DNA from: Actinomadura fibrosa
Lineage (GTDB): Bacteria > Actinomycetota > Actinomycetes > Streptosporangiales > Streptosporangiaceae
Assembly (NCBI RefSeq): GCF_900659615.1
Contig: NZ_CAACUY010000054.1
Span: 1-47,347, forward strand
Direction of reading: 5' to 3'
DNA length: 47,347 nt
In this document: positions 24,517-31,260 of the stretch, piece by piece
Layout: every line of letters begins with the position of its first letter
How positions within the stretch are numbered: the first letter of the stretch is position 1
The notes under the pieces: generated by a model
The model's database searches: none
What the model was told of the DNA's origin: nothing
The model's input: the letters and a program-made list of their open reading frames with translations, nothing else
Position numbers and translations under genes: made by a program

Positions 24517-24864
24517 ATGAGCAGCGAACCCCACGACACGCCCGCGCAGTCCCCCAACGGCGAGGCGGCCGGTGAGGCGCCCGGCGCCCGGCCCGGGCAC
24601 CCGCGCGTCCGCACCGAGCGCGGCATCGGCGCCCGCGCCACGGGCGCCGAGGTGACCGGCGCGTCCGCCACCGGCTTCGCGCTGCGGGTGGGCAACGGCT
24701 TCGGCGCGCTCGCGATGGGCTCGATGGCGCTGGGCGCCCTCGCCGTCGGCGCGCTCGCCATCGGCAAGCTCGTCGTCAAGCGCGCCGTCGTCCACCAGCT
24801 GGAGGCCGGCACGGTCGAGATCAGGCACCTCAAGGTCGGCCGCCTGGAGATCGAGGAGTCCTGA
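24517..24864 (+). CDS. small protein with hydrophobic pentad-like repeat
   Basis: A 115-residue protein. The first 50 residues are polar and probably disordered. Residues 60-110 repeat small and aliphatic residues with Gly about every five positions (GALAMG, MALGALAVG, ALAIGKLVV), then turn amphipathic (EIRHLKVGRLEIEE). I have seen similar uncharacterised bacterial proteins with runs such as ALAIGALAIGRL. The spacing could suit a short beta-solenoid or membrane-lying structure. The gene is leaderless, lies alone between the HNH gene and glmM, and converges on glmM. Function unknown. Confidence 0.75.
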   Translation: MSSEPHDTPAQSPNGEAAGEAPGARPGHPRVRTERGIGARATGAEVTGASATGFALRVGNGFGALAMGSMALGALAVGALAIGKLVVKRAVVHQLEAGTVEIRHLKVGRLEIEES

Positions 24865-24892
24865 CGGCCGCCGGCCCCGGACCGCGGCCCGC

Positions 24893-26236
24893 TCAGCCGA
24901 GTGCGGTGCGGACCACCCCGGCCAGCCGCTCGGCGACGTCCCGCGCGTGCTCCTGCGACGCCGCCTCCACCATCACCCGGACCATCGGCTCGGTCCCGCT
25001 CGGCCGGATCAGCACCCGGCCGGTGTCGCCGAGCTCGCCCTCCGCCGCCGCGACGGCCTCCGCCAGCTCCGGCGAGGTCGTCGCGCGCCCCTTGTCGACG
25101 TCCTTGACGTTGACGAGCACCTGCGGCAACCGCGTCATCGCCTTCGCCAGCTCGTCCAGCGGACGGCCCCGGCGGACCATCGCGGCCAGCAGGTGCAGGC
25201 CCGTCAGCACGCCGTCCCCGGTCGTCGCGTGGTCGAGCATGATGACGTGGCCGGACTGCTCGCCGCCGAAGCCGAAGCCGCCCTCCTTCATCGCCTCCAG
25301 CACGTACCGGTCGCCGACCGCCGTCTCCACCACCGAGATCCCGGCCTCGCGCATCGCGAGCTTGAACCCGAGGTTCGACATCACGGTCGCGACGACGGTG
25401 TCGGCCTTGAGGGAGCCCGCCTCCCGCAAGTCCAGCGCCAGGATCGCCATGATCTGGTCGCCGTCCACGATTTCGCCCGTCGCCGTCACGGCGAGGCAGC
25501 GGTCGGCGTCGCCGTCGTTGGCGATGCCCGCGTCCGCGCCGTGCTCCCGGACGGCCCTCTGGAGCGCCTCCAGATGCGTCGAGCCGCACCCGGAGTTGAT
25601 GTTCAGCCCGTCCGGCGCGGCCCCGATCGTGATCACCTCGGCGCCGGCCCGGCGCAGCGCCTCCGGCGCGACGTCGGACGACGCGCCGTTCGCGCAGTCC
25701 ACGACGACGCGCAGCCCGTCCAGCGACACCGGGACCGTCGTCAGCAGGTGCGCCACGTACTGCTCGACCGCGCCGTGCGCCTCCCGGACCCGGCCGACGC
25801 CGGCGCCCGTCGGCGGCTCCCACTCCTCGCCGAGCCGCGCCTCGATCCGGTCCTCGATCTCGTCGGGCAGCTTGTAGCCGCTGCGGTCGAAGAACTTGAT
25901 CCCGTTGTCGGGGGCGGGGTTGTGCGAGGCCGAGAGCATCACGCCGAGGTCCGCCTCCAGCGCGTGGACGAGGTGCGCCACCGCCGGCGTCGGGAGCACG
26001 CCGAGCCGCAGCACGTCCACGCCGGCGCTCGCGAGGCCCGCCACCACGGCGGCCTCCAGGAACTCGCCCGACGCGCGCGGGTCGCGCCCGACCACCGCCA
26101 GCGGCCGGTGCCCCTTGAACGCGCCCTCCTCCCCCAGCACGCGCGCCGCGGAGACGGACAGCTCCATGGCGAGCCGGGCGCTCAGATCGCGGTTGGCGAG
26201 CCCGCGTACGCCATCGGTCCCGAACAGACGACCCAC
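24893..26236 (-). CDS. glmM: phosphoglucosamine mutase
   Basis: A 447-residue enzyme that converts glucosamine-6-phosphate to glucosamine-1-phosphate, the step after GlmS in UDP-GlcNAc synthesis. The start MGRLFGTDGVRG is typical. The active-site phosphoserine loop MLSASHNP is at about residues 100-107. The metal loop DGDADRC and the C-terminal phosphate-binding RPSGTEPMVRV are present. The GTG start at 26236 has GGGAG 9 bases upstream. It follows rpsI after 285 bases on the same strand, the usual actinobacterial order. Confidence 0.97.
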   Translation of the reverse strand: MGRLFGTDGVRGLANRDLSARLAMELSVSAARVLGEEGAFKGHRPLAVVGRDPRASGEFLEAAVVAGLASAGVDVLRLGVLPTPAVAHLVHALEADLGVMLSASHNPAPDNGIKFFDRSGYKLPDEIEDRIEARLGEEWEPPTGAGVGRVREAHGAVEQYVAHLLTTVPVSLDGLRVVVDCANGASSDVAPEALRRAGAEVITIGAAPDGLNINSGCGSTHLEALQRAVREHGADAGIANDGDADRCLAVTATGEIVDGDQIMAILALDLREAGSLKADTVVATVMSNLGFKLAMREAGISVVETAVGDRYVLEAMKEGGFGFGGEQSGHVIMLDHATTGDGVLTGLHLLAAMVRRGRPLDELAKAMTRLPQVLVNVKDVDKGRATTSPELAEAVAAAEGELGDTGRVLIRPSGTEPMVRVMVEAASQEHARDVAERLAGVVRTALG

Positions 26237-26251
26237 AGTTCAACACTCCCG

Positions 26252-26286
26252 AGAGACAGAAAGACCGCAGAGACGGAAAAGACCGC
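26252..26286 (-). repeat. tandem 17/18-base repeat in the glmM 5' region
   Basis: Two adjacent units, AGAGACAGAAAGACCGC and AGAGACGGAAAAGACCGC on the plus strand, give a pyrimidine- and U-rich stretch in the glmM message. They lie 16-50 bases before the start codon. A possible glmM -10 box TAGATT is on the minus strand at 26331-26336. Confidence 0.5.
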
Positions 26287-26442
26287 GCGGACGCGTCCGG
26301 AGGCGCGCCCCCGTCCGCTCCGTGCGGTCAAATCTAACGGGCCCGTCCCGCCGCGTCCCCGGACCTCGGTGAACCGGCGGCCGATATGCGCCCTGGCTGG
26401 ACGCGCGGGGACGGGCGGGCCGCACCGGCCCCGGAAAAGCGG

Positions 26443-26513
26443 ACGAGCCGCCGCACCCGGTGCGCCGACCATGCGGGTCGGCCGCGGAGAAGCTGCGGGG
26501 TGCGGCGGCTCGT
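26443..26513 (-). terminator. large terminator after rpsI
   Basis: A perfect 16-bp outer stem (26443-26458 / 26498-26513) encloses a second hairpin (GCCGACC 26464-26470 / GGTCGGC 26476-26482). It begins 9 bases after the rpsI stop. Confidence 0.75.
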
Positions 26514-26521
26514 GCCGTGGA

Positions 26522-27040
26522 TCAGCGCTTGCTGTACTGCGGAGCCTTGCGGGCCTTCTTGAGACCGGCCTTCTTGCGCTCCGGCACCCGCGCGTCGCGG
26601 GTGAGGAACCCGGCCTTCTTCAGCGCCGGGCGGTGCTCGATGTTCGCGAACTGGAGCGCGCGGGAGATCCCGAGGCGCAGCGCACCGGCCTGGCCGGTGG
26701 TGCCGCCGCCGTTCACCCGGGCGAGCACGTCGAACTGCCCCTCCAGGCCCAGCAGCACGAACGGCTCGTTCACGATCTGCTGGTGGACCTTGTTCGGGAA
26801 GTACTGGTCCAGGGTGCGACCGTTGATCTTCCACTGGCCGGAGCCGGGGACGATGCGGACCCGCGCGATGGCCTGCTTGCGCCGGCCGGTGCCGGCCGCG
26901 GGGCCGGTCGCGACCGGCTGGCCGAGGAGGCCCTCGCCCGCGGTCTCGGGGGTCTCGGTGCTGTACTCGGACGGCGCGTCCTCGTACGAGTCGAACTCGG
27001 CGCCCTCGGCGGGCGCCTCCGTGCCGGTGGACTCGGTCAC
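26522..27040 (-). CDS. rpsI: 30S ribosomal protein S9
   Basis: A 172-residue S9. The conserved part starts at GTGRRKQAIARVRI and ends with the universal KARKAPQYSKR tail that reaches the P site. About 45 extra N-terminal residues are acidic and Ser/Thr/Glu-rich, beyond the bacterial core of about 130 but seen to some degree in actinobacteria. The GTG start follows AAGGAG at 4 bases. It is co-transcribed behind rplM with a 93-base gap containing a hairpin. Confidence 0.98.
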   Translation of the reverse strand: MTESTGTEAPAEGAEFDSYEDAPSEYSTETPETAGEGLLGQPVATGPAAGTGRRKQAIARVRIVPGSGQWKINGRTLDQYFPNKVHQQIVNEPFVLLGLEGQFDVLARVNGGGTTGQAGALRLGISRALQFANIEHRPALKKAGFLTRDARVPERKKAGLKKARKAPQYSKR

Positions 27041-27110
27041 GATTCTCCTTGGGGTGTTCTAGCCAGGGCGGCTGGCCCGGTCACGGGTGCCCCGGCGGCC
27101 TCTGCTGCGC

Positions 27111-27130
27111 TCGCGTGCGGACGCACGCGA
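27111..27130 (-). terminator. hairpin in the rplM-rpsI gap
   Basis: A perfect 8-bp stem (TCGCGTGC / GCACGCGA) with a 4-base loop, 3 bases after the rplM stop. Since rpsI is normally co-transcribed, it may be an attenuator or processing or stability element instead of a full terminator. Confidence 0.5.
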
Positions 27131-27133
27131 CCG

Positions 27134-27586
27134 TCACTTCTTGATCTGGCTGATCTGGGTGATCTCGAACGGCACCGGCTTCTGCGCCTGGTGCGGGTGG
27201 TCCGGCCCGGCGTAGACCTTCACCTTGCCGAACATCTTCCGCCCGAGGGTGTTCTTGGGCAGCATGCCCTTGATCGCCTTCTCGACGGCCCGCTCGGGGT
27301 GCTTGGCCAGCAGGTCGCCGTAGGCGATCGAGCGGAGGCCGCCCGGGTAGCCGGAGTGCCGGTACGCCTTCTTCTGCTCCAGCTTCGAGCCGGACAGCGC
27401 CACCTTCTCGGCGTTCACGATGACGACGAAGTCACCGGTGTCGAGGTGCGGCGCGTAGATCGGCTTGTGCTTACCCCGAAGCAGCTGCGCGACCTGACTG
27501 GCGAGACGGCCCAGCACGACATCGGTCGCGTCGATGACGTACCACTGACGCTGTACGTCAGCGGGCTTAGGGGTGTACGTGCGCAC
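27134..27586 (-). CDS. rplM: 50S ribosomal protein L13
   Basis: A 150-residue L13 with the typical RTYTPKPADVQRQWYVIDA start, HKPIYAPHLDTGDFVVIVNA, and GMLPKNTLGRKM. GTG 27586 is the start expected from the family, with GAAGG about 10 bases upstream; the longer open frame upstream is not coding. In E. coli L13 regulates its own operon. Here a leader of about 200 bases precedes it. Pairs with rpsI. Confidence 0.98.
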   Translation of the reverse strand: MRTYTPKPADVQRQWYVIDATDVVLGRLASQVAQLLRGKHKPIYAPHLDTGDFVVIVNAEKVALSGSKLEQKKAYRHSGYPGGLRSIAYGDLLAKHPERAVEKAIKGMLPKNTLGRKMFGKVKVYAGPDHPHQAQKPVPFEITQISQIKK

Positions 27587-27793
27587 GGTCGTAGGCCTTC
27601 GTTTCTCGTCGACTTCACAGCGGATATCCTGCTCGCGCCGATCAGAAATCTCGATCCGACCTGGCGCTCCGGGAGGCCGGGGCCCGAAATGCGCGGACCC
27701 CGGAGGGTCTGGCACCTGGGGCGCACCGACACGTCGTTGCGATCGTCTGCGCCCCGCGTTGCGCGCAGGCGTCGACGCATACAACAAACCCGC

Positions 27794-27823
27794 AGGATAC
27801 CCAGCCGGACACCGGCGGGTCAA
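27794..27823 (-). promoter_or_regulatory. rplM-rpsI promoter
   Basis: On the minus strand TTGACC (27818-27823), an 18-base spacer and TATCCT (27794-27799) make the best consensus promoter in the window. It predicts a 5' leader of about 200 bases before the rplM start. Confidence 0.7.
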
Positions 27824-28012
27824 AGCGGATCGTTGCGGCAGTCTCCCAGCCACTCTCCAGTATGCCCCATGCCCTCCCGTGCCGAGACCCGCGCACCCCC
27901 CGCCGCGCCCGAGCCGGGCCGATCCCCCGACCTTCGGCAAACCACCGGCGTCCGGTTCGCCCCCATGTCATGGTGGGTGTTCCGAAGGTCCAGAACCCTG
28001 AACGAGGAACGG

Positions 28013-28018
28013 TAAGGT
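28013..28018 (+). promoter_or_regulatory. -10 box of the first paralogous membrane gene, leaderless
   Basis: TAAGGT, 7 bases, then ATG 28026, without a ribosome binding site. Confidence 0.5.
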
Positions 28019-28025
28019 CCAACCC

Positions 28026-29129
28026 ATGGGTTATCCGGGCGATCAAGGCAAGCCCGGCGGCTGGCCCCTCCGGCAGCCGTCCGGCGGCACGTCCCCCTCG
28101 GGCACCGGCGAGTTCGGCGGCTTCGGCGTGCCGAGCGGCTTCGGCGGCGCGGGTGGCCCCGGCGCGGCACCCGGCGGCTGGGGCCCGGGCGAGACAGGCG
28201 AGCCGGGCGGTCCCGGCGAGAGCGGCGATCCCGGCGCCACCGCCGCGTGGGGCGACGAGCCCGGCACCGGCCGCATCCCGGACGAGAGCCCCTACGCGCC
28301 CCCGATGGGCGGCCCCGGAGGCGGCTTCGACGCCCCGCCGCCCGGCCCGTCCGGCCCCGACGAGCTCGGCACCGGCCGTCCGGCCCCACCCGAGCGGCGC
28401 CGCAACCTGCCCCTGATCATCGGCGGTGCGGCGGTCGCCGGCCTGGTCCTCATCGGCGGCGGCGTCGGCCTGTCGTCCATGCTCAAGGACGACCCGAAGC
28501 CGAAGAAGGCGGCCGAGCCCGCGCCGAGCGCGTCGAAGCCGCAGGCCACGGCCAGCCCGACCGTCCCGCCGCTGGAGCCGGTCAAGCTCAAGAGCCGCAC
28601 GACCGACCCGACGGCGCTGACCCTCGGCGAGGTGTTCGGCAAGTCGTCCTTCAAGTCCGGCAAGCTGAAGTACACGCGCACGGCCGCGAGCGCCAAGCGC
28701 GGCTGCACCGGCGTCGTCGGCGGCGCCGCGCTCGCCAAGGCCCTGAAGAAGGGCGGCTGCGCGCAGGCCCTGCGCGCCACCTACGCCCTCAGCAACGGCC
28801 AGCTCATCGGCACCGTCGGCGTCCTCAACCTCAAGACCGAGGCCGCCGCCAAGCAGGCGGTGAAGGCCGCCGCGGGCAAGGACGCCTTCCTCCAGGCGCT
28901 GCCCGGCAAGGGCATCTCGAAGAACAACGGCAAGGGCGAGGCCCTCGGCACCTCCGAGGCGTTCGGCCACTACGTGATCATGACGTGGGTGCAGCGCCCC
29001 GACGGCAAGAAGATCGCCGCCAAGTACCAGAGCGCCGTCCGCGCCTTCGGCACCCAGATCGTGAAGAACAGCGGCCTGTCGCTGGCCCTCCACTACCGGG
29101 AAACCGAAGGCAAGCCCCTCCAGAAGTGA
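28026..29129 (+). CDS. single-pass membrane protein, Gly/Pro-rich arm (paralogue 1)
   Basis: A 367-residue protein. Residues 1-122 are Gly/Pro-rich and disordered-looking. PERRRN precedes one membrane segment at about 128-151, so the N-terminus is inside. A Pro/Ala/Ser linker leads to an outer domain from about 185 to the end. Its TDP-AL---VFGKSSFK start, GC---------ALKKGGCAQALRATY and YVIMTWVQRPDGKKI have counterparts in the next gene. The two outer Cys could form a disulfide. No known family is recognised. It lies directly before its paralogue on the same strand, between rplM and truA. Confidence 0.8.
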   Translation: MGYPGDQGKPGGWPLRQPSGGTSPSGTGEFGGFGVPSGFGGAGGPGAAPGGWGPGETGEPGGPGESGDPGATAAWGDEPGTGRIPDESPYAPPMGGPGGGFDAPPPGPSGPDELGTGRPAPPERRRNLPLIIGGAAVAGLVLIGGGVGLSSMLKDDPKPKKAAEPAPSASKPQATASPTVPPLEPVKLKSRTTDPTALTLGEVFGKSSFKSGKLKYTRTAASAKRGCTGVVGGAALAKALKKGGCAQALRATYALSNGQLIGTVGVLNLKTEAAAKQAVKAAAGKDAFLQALPGKGISKNNGKGEALGTSEAFGHYVIMTWVQRPDGKKIAAKYQSAVRAFGTQIVKNSGLSLALHYRETEGKPLQK

Positions 29130-29139
29130 CCGCTTTGAA

Positions 29140-29145
29140 TACGCT
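29140..29145 (+). promoter_or_regulatory. possible -10 box of paralogue 2, leaderless
   Basis: TACGCT, 8 bases, then ATG 29154. The gene lies only 24 bases after paralogue 1, so co-transcription is also possible. Confidence 0.4.
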
Positions 29146-29153
29146 GTCTGCTT

Positions 29154-31211
29154 ATGTCCGGACCTGAAGACACCCGGGAGCCCGCGGACGCGGGGGCGCA
29201 GGCCGTCCCCGCGTCCCCCGCGCCGCCGAGCTTCGGCGGCGCGGACTCCCAGGCCGCGGCGCCACCCGCCGCGGACGAGCCCGAGGTCGCCCCCTCCCCC
29301 CTCAAGCTCACCCCGTTCGGCCTCCAGACGCCCTGGTGGGCCGCCGACCCGGCCCCCGCACCCCAGGAGCAGGAGCCCGCCCCGGAGGAGACGGCCCCAC
29401 CGGAGGCCGAAGCCCCACCCGGCACCCTCGTGGCCGGACTCGGCGTCCCCAGCGTCGACTCCCGCGGCGCCGTCCCGGCGGAACCGCTGCTGAGGCGCCC
29501 GTCCCTCGACTACGCGGACACCGACCCCGACGGCATACCCCCCGTCCCTCCCGAATCCGACGACGCTCCGTCCGGCGGCAAGACCGCCCCGCAGCGGCCA
29601 ACAGTCCCCCCGCAGACCACCGCCTCCGCGCAAGATGCCGCGTTCAGGCAGGATGCCCCGCCTGGGCAAGGTGCCGCATCCACGCAGGAGACCGCGCCTG
29701 CGCAGGGTGCCGCATCCGCTCAGGGGGCTGTGTCCACGCAGGGAGACGCGCCCGCGCAGGACGACGGGCCCACGCAGTACGCCGCGTCCGCCCAAGACGC
29801 CGCATTCACGCACGCCGGTGCGGCCACGCGGGGCGCCGCATCCGTTCAGGATGCCGCGCTTACGCAGGACGACGCGTCCGCACAGGACAGCGCCTCCACG
29901 CAGGACGCCGCGGCCCCGTGGGAGACCGCGCCCGTGCAGGGGGCCGCCTCCGCTCAGGGGGCTGTGTCCACGCAGGGAGACGCGCCCGCGCAGGACGACG
30001 AGCCCACAGAGGACTCCGCGGCTACGCGTGACACCGCGCCCATGCAAGGTGCCGCGTCCCCCGAGAGCGCCGCGTTCACGCAGGACGCCGCATCCGACCC
30101 GGGTGCCGCATCCGCTCAGGACGGCGCGTCCACGCGGGACGGTGCGTCCGTGGAGGGTGGCGGGTCTGCTCCGGGGGCTGCTTCTGCGCGGGCGGAGGCT
30201 GACAGGATCGCTGCGTTCGAGCGTGCCAAGGAGGCTGAGAAGGCGGCTGGGGCTGCGCTCTCGCCTGTCCTTGTGCCGGACGCGATTCTGCCGCCCGGCG
30301 TCCGGCCGCCGCCTTCGGGGAGCGGTCCGTTCACGACCACGCCGGAGGCCGGGCCCGAGCTCGAGGCGGGCGCGGTGGGGCCGCCGACGATGGCGGCGGT
30401 CCTCACGCCCGTGTACCACTCCGAGGGCGAGATTCCGCTGGACGAGCCGTCGGCGCCCGGCCCCGCTCAGCCTTCGGCCCCCGCGCAGGCGGCGGGCAAG
30501 GAGGGGGCCGGCAAGCGCAGGCTGCTGCTGGTCGGTGGTGGCGCGGCGGCCGTGCTCGCCGCCGTGGCCGCGCTCTTCGCGATCGGCGGGACGGGGTCAG
30601 GGGACGACGGCGCCGCTCGCAAGCCCGCCGAGTCGCCCGCCGCGTCCCCGGCCGCGCCGGGGACCGCCTCGCCCGTCCCGGCGCCCGGGGCGGTGAACAT
30701 CGACGACGAGAAGACCGATCCGAACGACCTCGCCTTCGCGGACGTCTTCCCGACCGCAACGCTGCGGCTCGGCGGCCGGACGTTCACCCGCGACCGCTGG
30801 TCGATCAACCGGGACCTCGCGTACGCGGCCAACGGCGCGATGCTGCGGGCCCTCACGCGGGAGAACTGCCGCAAGGTCGTCCGGGCGACCTACCTCGACC
30901 GGAGCAGGAGCATCGCCGTGACCTCGGGCATCGCGGTCATGCCGACCAGCGCGGCGGCGCTGAAGGTCAGCAGGGTCGGCGACCCGGCGAGGTACGAGTG
31001 GTTCCGCGGGATGGCGGGCAAGCACGCCCCCGACATCGACCGCGCGGGCGGGTACGCGGCGGTCACCGTCCGCGGCCGGTACGTCGTCTACGCCTACGTC
31101 CAGCGGATCGACGGGAAGCAGGTCAAGCCCGGCGATCCCGCGATCAAGCAGGCCGCCCAGCAGTTCCTGGACCACGACGTCCGGCCGATCGAGGCCCGCG
31201 CCCGCCGCTGA
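29154..31211 (+). CDS. single-pass membrane protein with hexapeptide-repeat arm (paralogue 2)
   Basis: A 685-residue protein. Residues 1-160 are acidic, Pro/Ala-rich and disordered-looking. Residues 162-347 are 31 consecutive 6-residue units of the type AASAQD, TAPVQG or AVSTQG. A Pro-rich stretch, then GKRR and one membrane segment at about 457-480, give N-in/C-out topology. The outer domain (from about 515) starts TDPNDLAFADVF and shares RATY, a Tyr-Val-x-x-x-x-VQR-DGK motif and overall length with paralogue 1. It has a single Cys where the other has two. No recognised family. It converges on truA at a terminator. Confidence 0.8.
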   Translation: MSGPEDTREPADAGAQAVPASPAPPSFGGADSQAAAPPAADEPEVAPSPLKLTPFGLQTPWWAADPAPAPQEQEPAPEETAPPEAEAPPGTLVAGLGVPSVDSRGAVPAEPLLRRPSLDYADTDPDGIPPVPPESDDAPSGGKTAPQRPTVPPQTTASAQDAAFRQDAPPGQGAASTQETAPAQGAASAQGAVSTQGDAPAQDDGPTQYAASAQDAAFTHAGAATRGAASVQDAALTQDDASAQDSASTQDAAAPWETAPVQGAASAQGAVSTQGDAPAQDDEPTEDSAATRDTAPMQGAASPESAAFTQDAASDPGAASAQDGASTRDGASVEGGGSAPGAASARAEADRIAAFERAKEAEKAAGAALSPVLVPDAILPPGVRPPPSGSGPFTTTPEAGPELEAGAVGPPTMAAVLTPVYHSEGEIPLDEPSAPGPAQPSAPAQAAGKEGAGKRRLLLVGGGAAAVLAAVAALFAIGGTGSGDDGAARKPAESPAASPAAPGTASPVPAPGAVNIDDEKTDPNDLAFADVFPTATLRLGGRTFTRDRWSINRDLAYAANGAMLRALTRENCRKVVRATYLDRSRSIAVTSGIAVMPTSAAALKVSRVGDPARYEWFRGMAGKHAPDIDRAGGYAAVTVRGRYVVYAYVQRIDGKQVKPGDPAIKQAAQQFLDHDVRPIEARARR
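29637..30194 (+). repeat. 18-base coding repeat array (31 units)
   Basis: Thirty-one in-frame 18-base units encode hexapeptides with a consensus near AASAQD. A 52-base stretch is exactly duplicated 234 bases apart (29715-29766 and 29949-30000), showing recent block duplication within the array. Confidence 0.8.
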
Positions 31212-31214
31212 CCG

Positions 31215-31247
31215 GAGAGGCGACCACGGGACGCGCGGTCGCCTCTC
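31215..31247. terminator. bidirectional terminator
   Basis: A perfect 11-bp stem (GAGAGGCGACC / GGTCGCCTCTC) with an 11-base loop lies between the convergent membrane protein gene and truA. Confidence 0.75.
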
Positions 31248-31260
31248 GCGGATCACCCGG

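Larger units (their letters stand above)
27587..28025. other. rplM leader and divergent promoter region
   Basis: A 439-base gap without a gene, holding the rplM leader and promoter (minus strand) and the promoter box of the membrane protein gene (plus strand). On the minus strand the leader can fold a 7-bp stem with one G-U pair (GGGGTCC / GGGCCCC, loop GCGCATTTC). Open frames here look spurious. Confidence 0.6.

Noticed and set aside
27415..27780. A 121-codon open frame overlapping rplM and its leader
   Set aside because: It overlaps rplM in another frame, is Arg/Ser-rich and lacks any resemblance to a protein family.
29637..30194. Array of short repeats as a CRISPR
   Set aside because: The units are 18-base, contiguous, degenerate and in frame within a coding gene, without spacers.
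27642..30419. A 925-codon minus-strand open frame across the two membrane genes
   Set aside because: It spans promoters and the repeat array in antisense and has repeat-derived Arg/Gly composition with no credible start.
29635..30696. Arg/Pro-rich open frames in other phases of the hexapeptide gene
   Set aside because: They are frame shadows of the repeat array; only one phase has a membrane segment and an outer domain.
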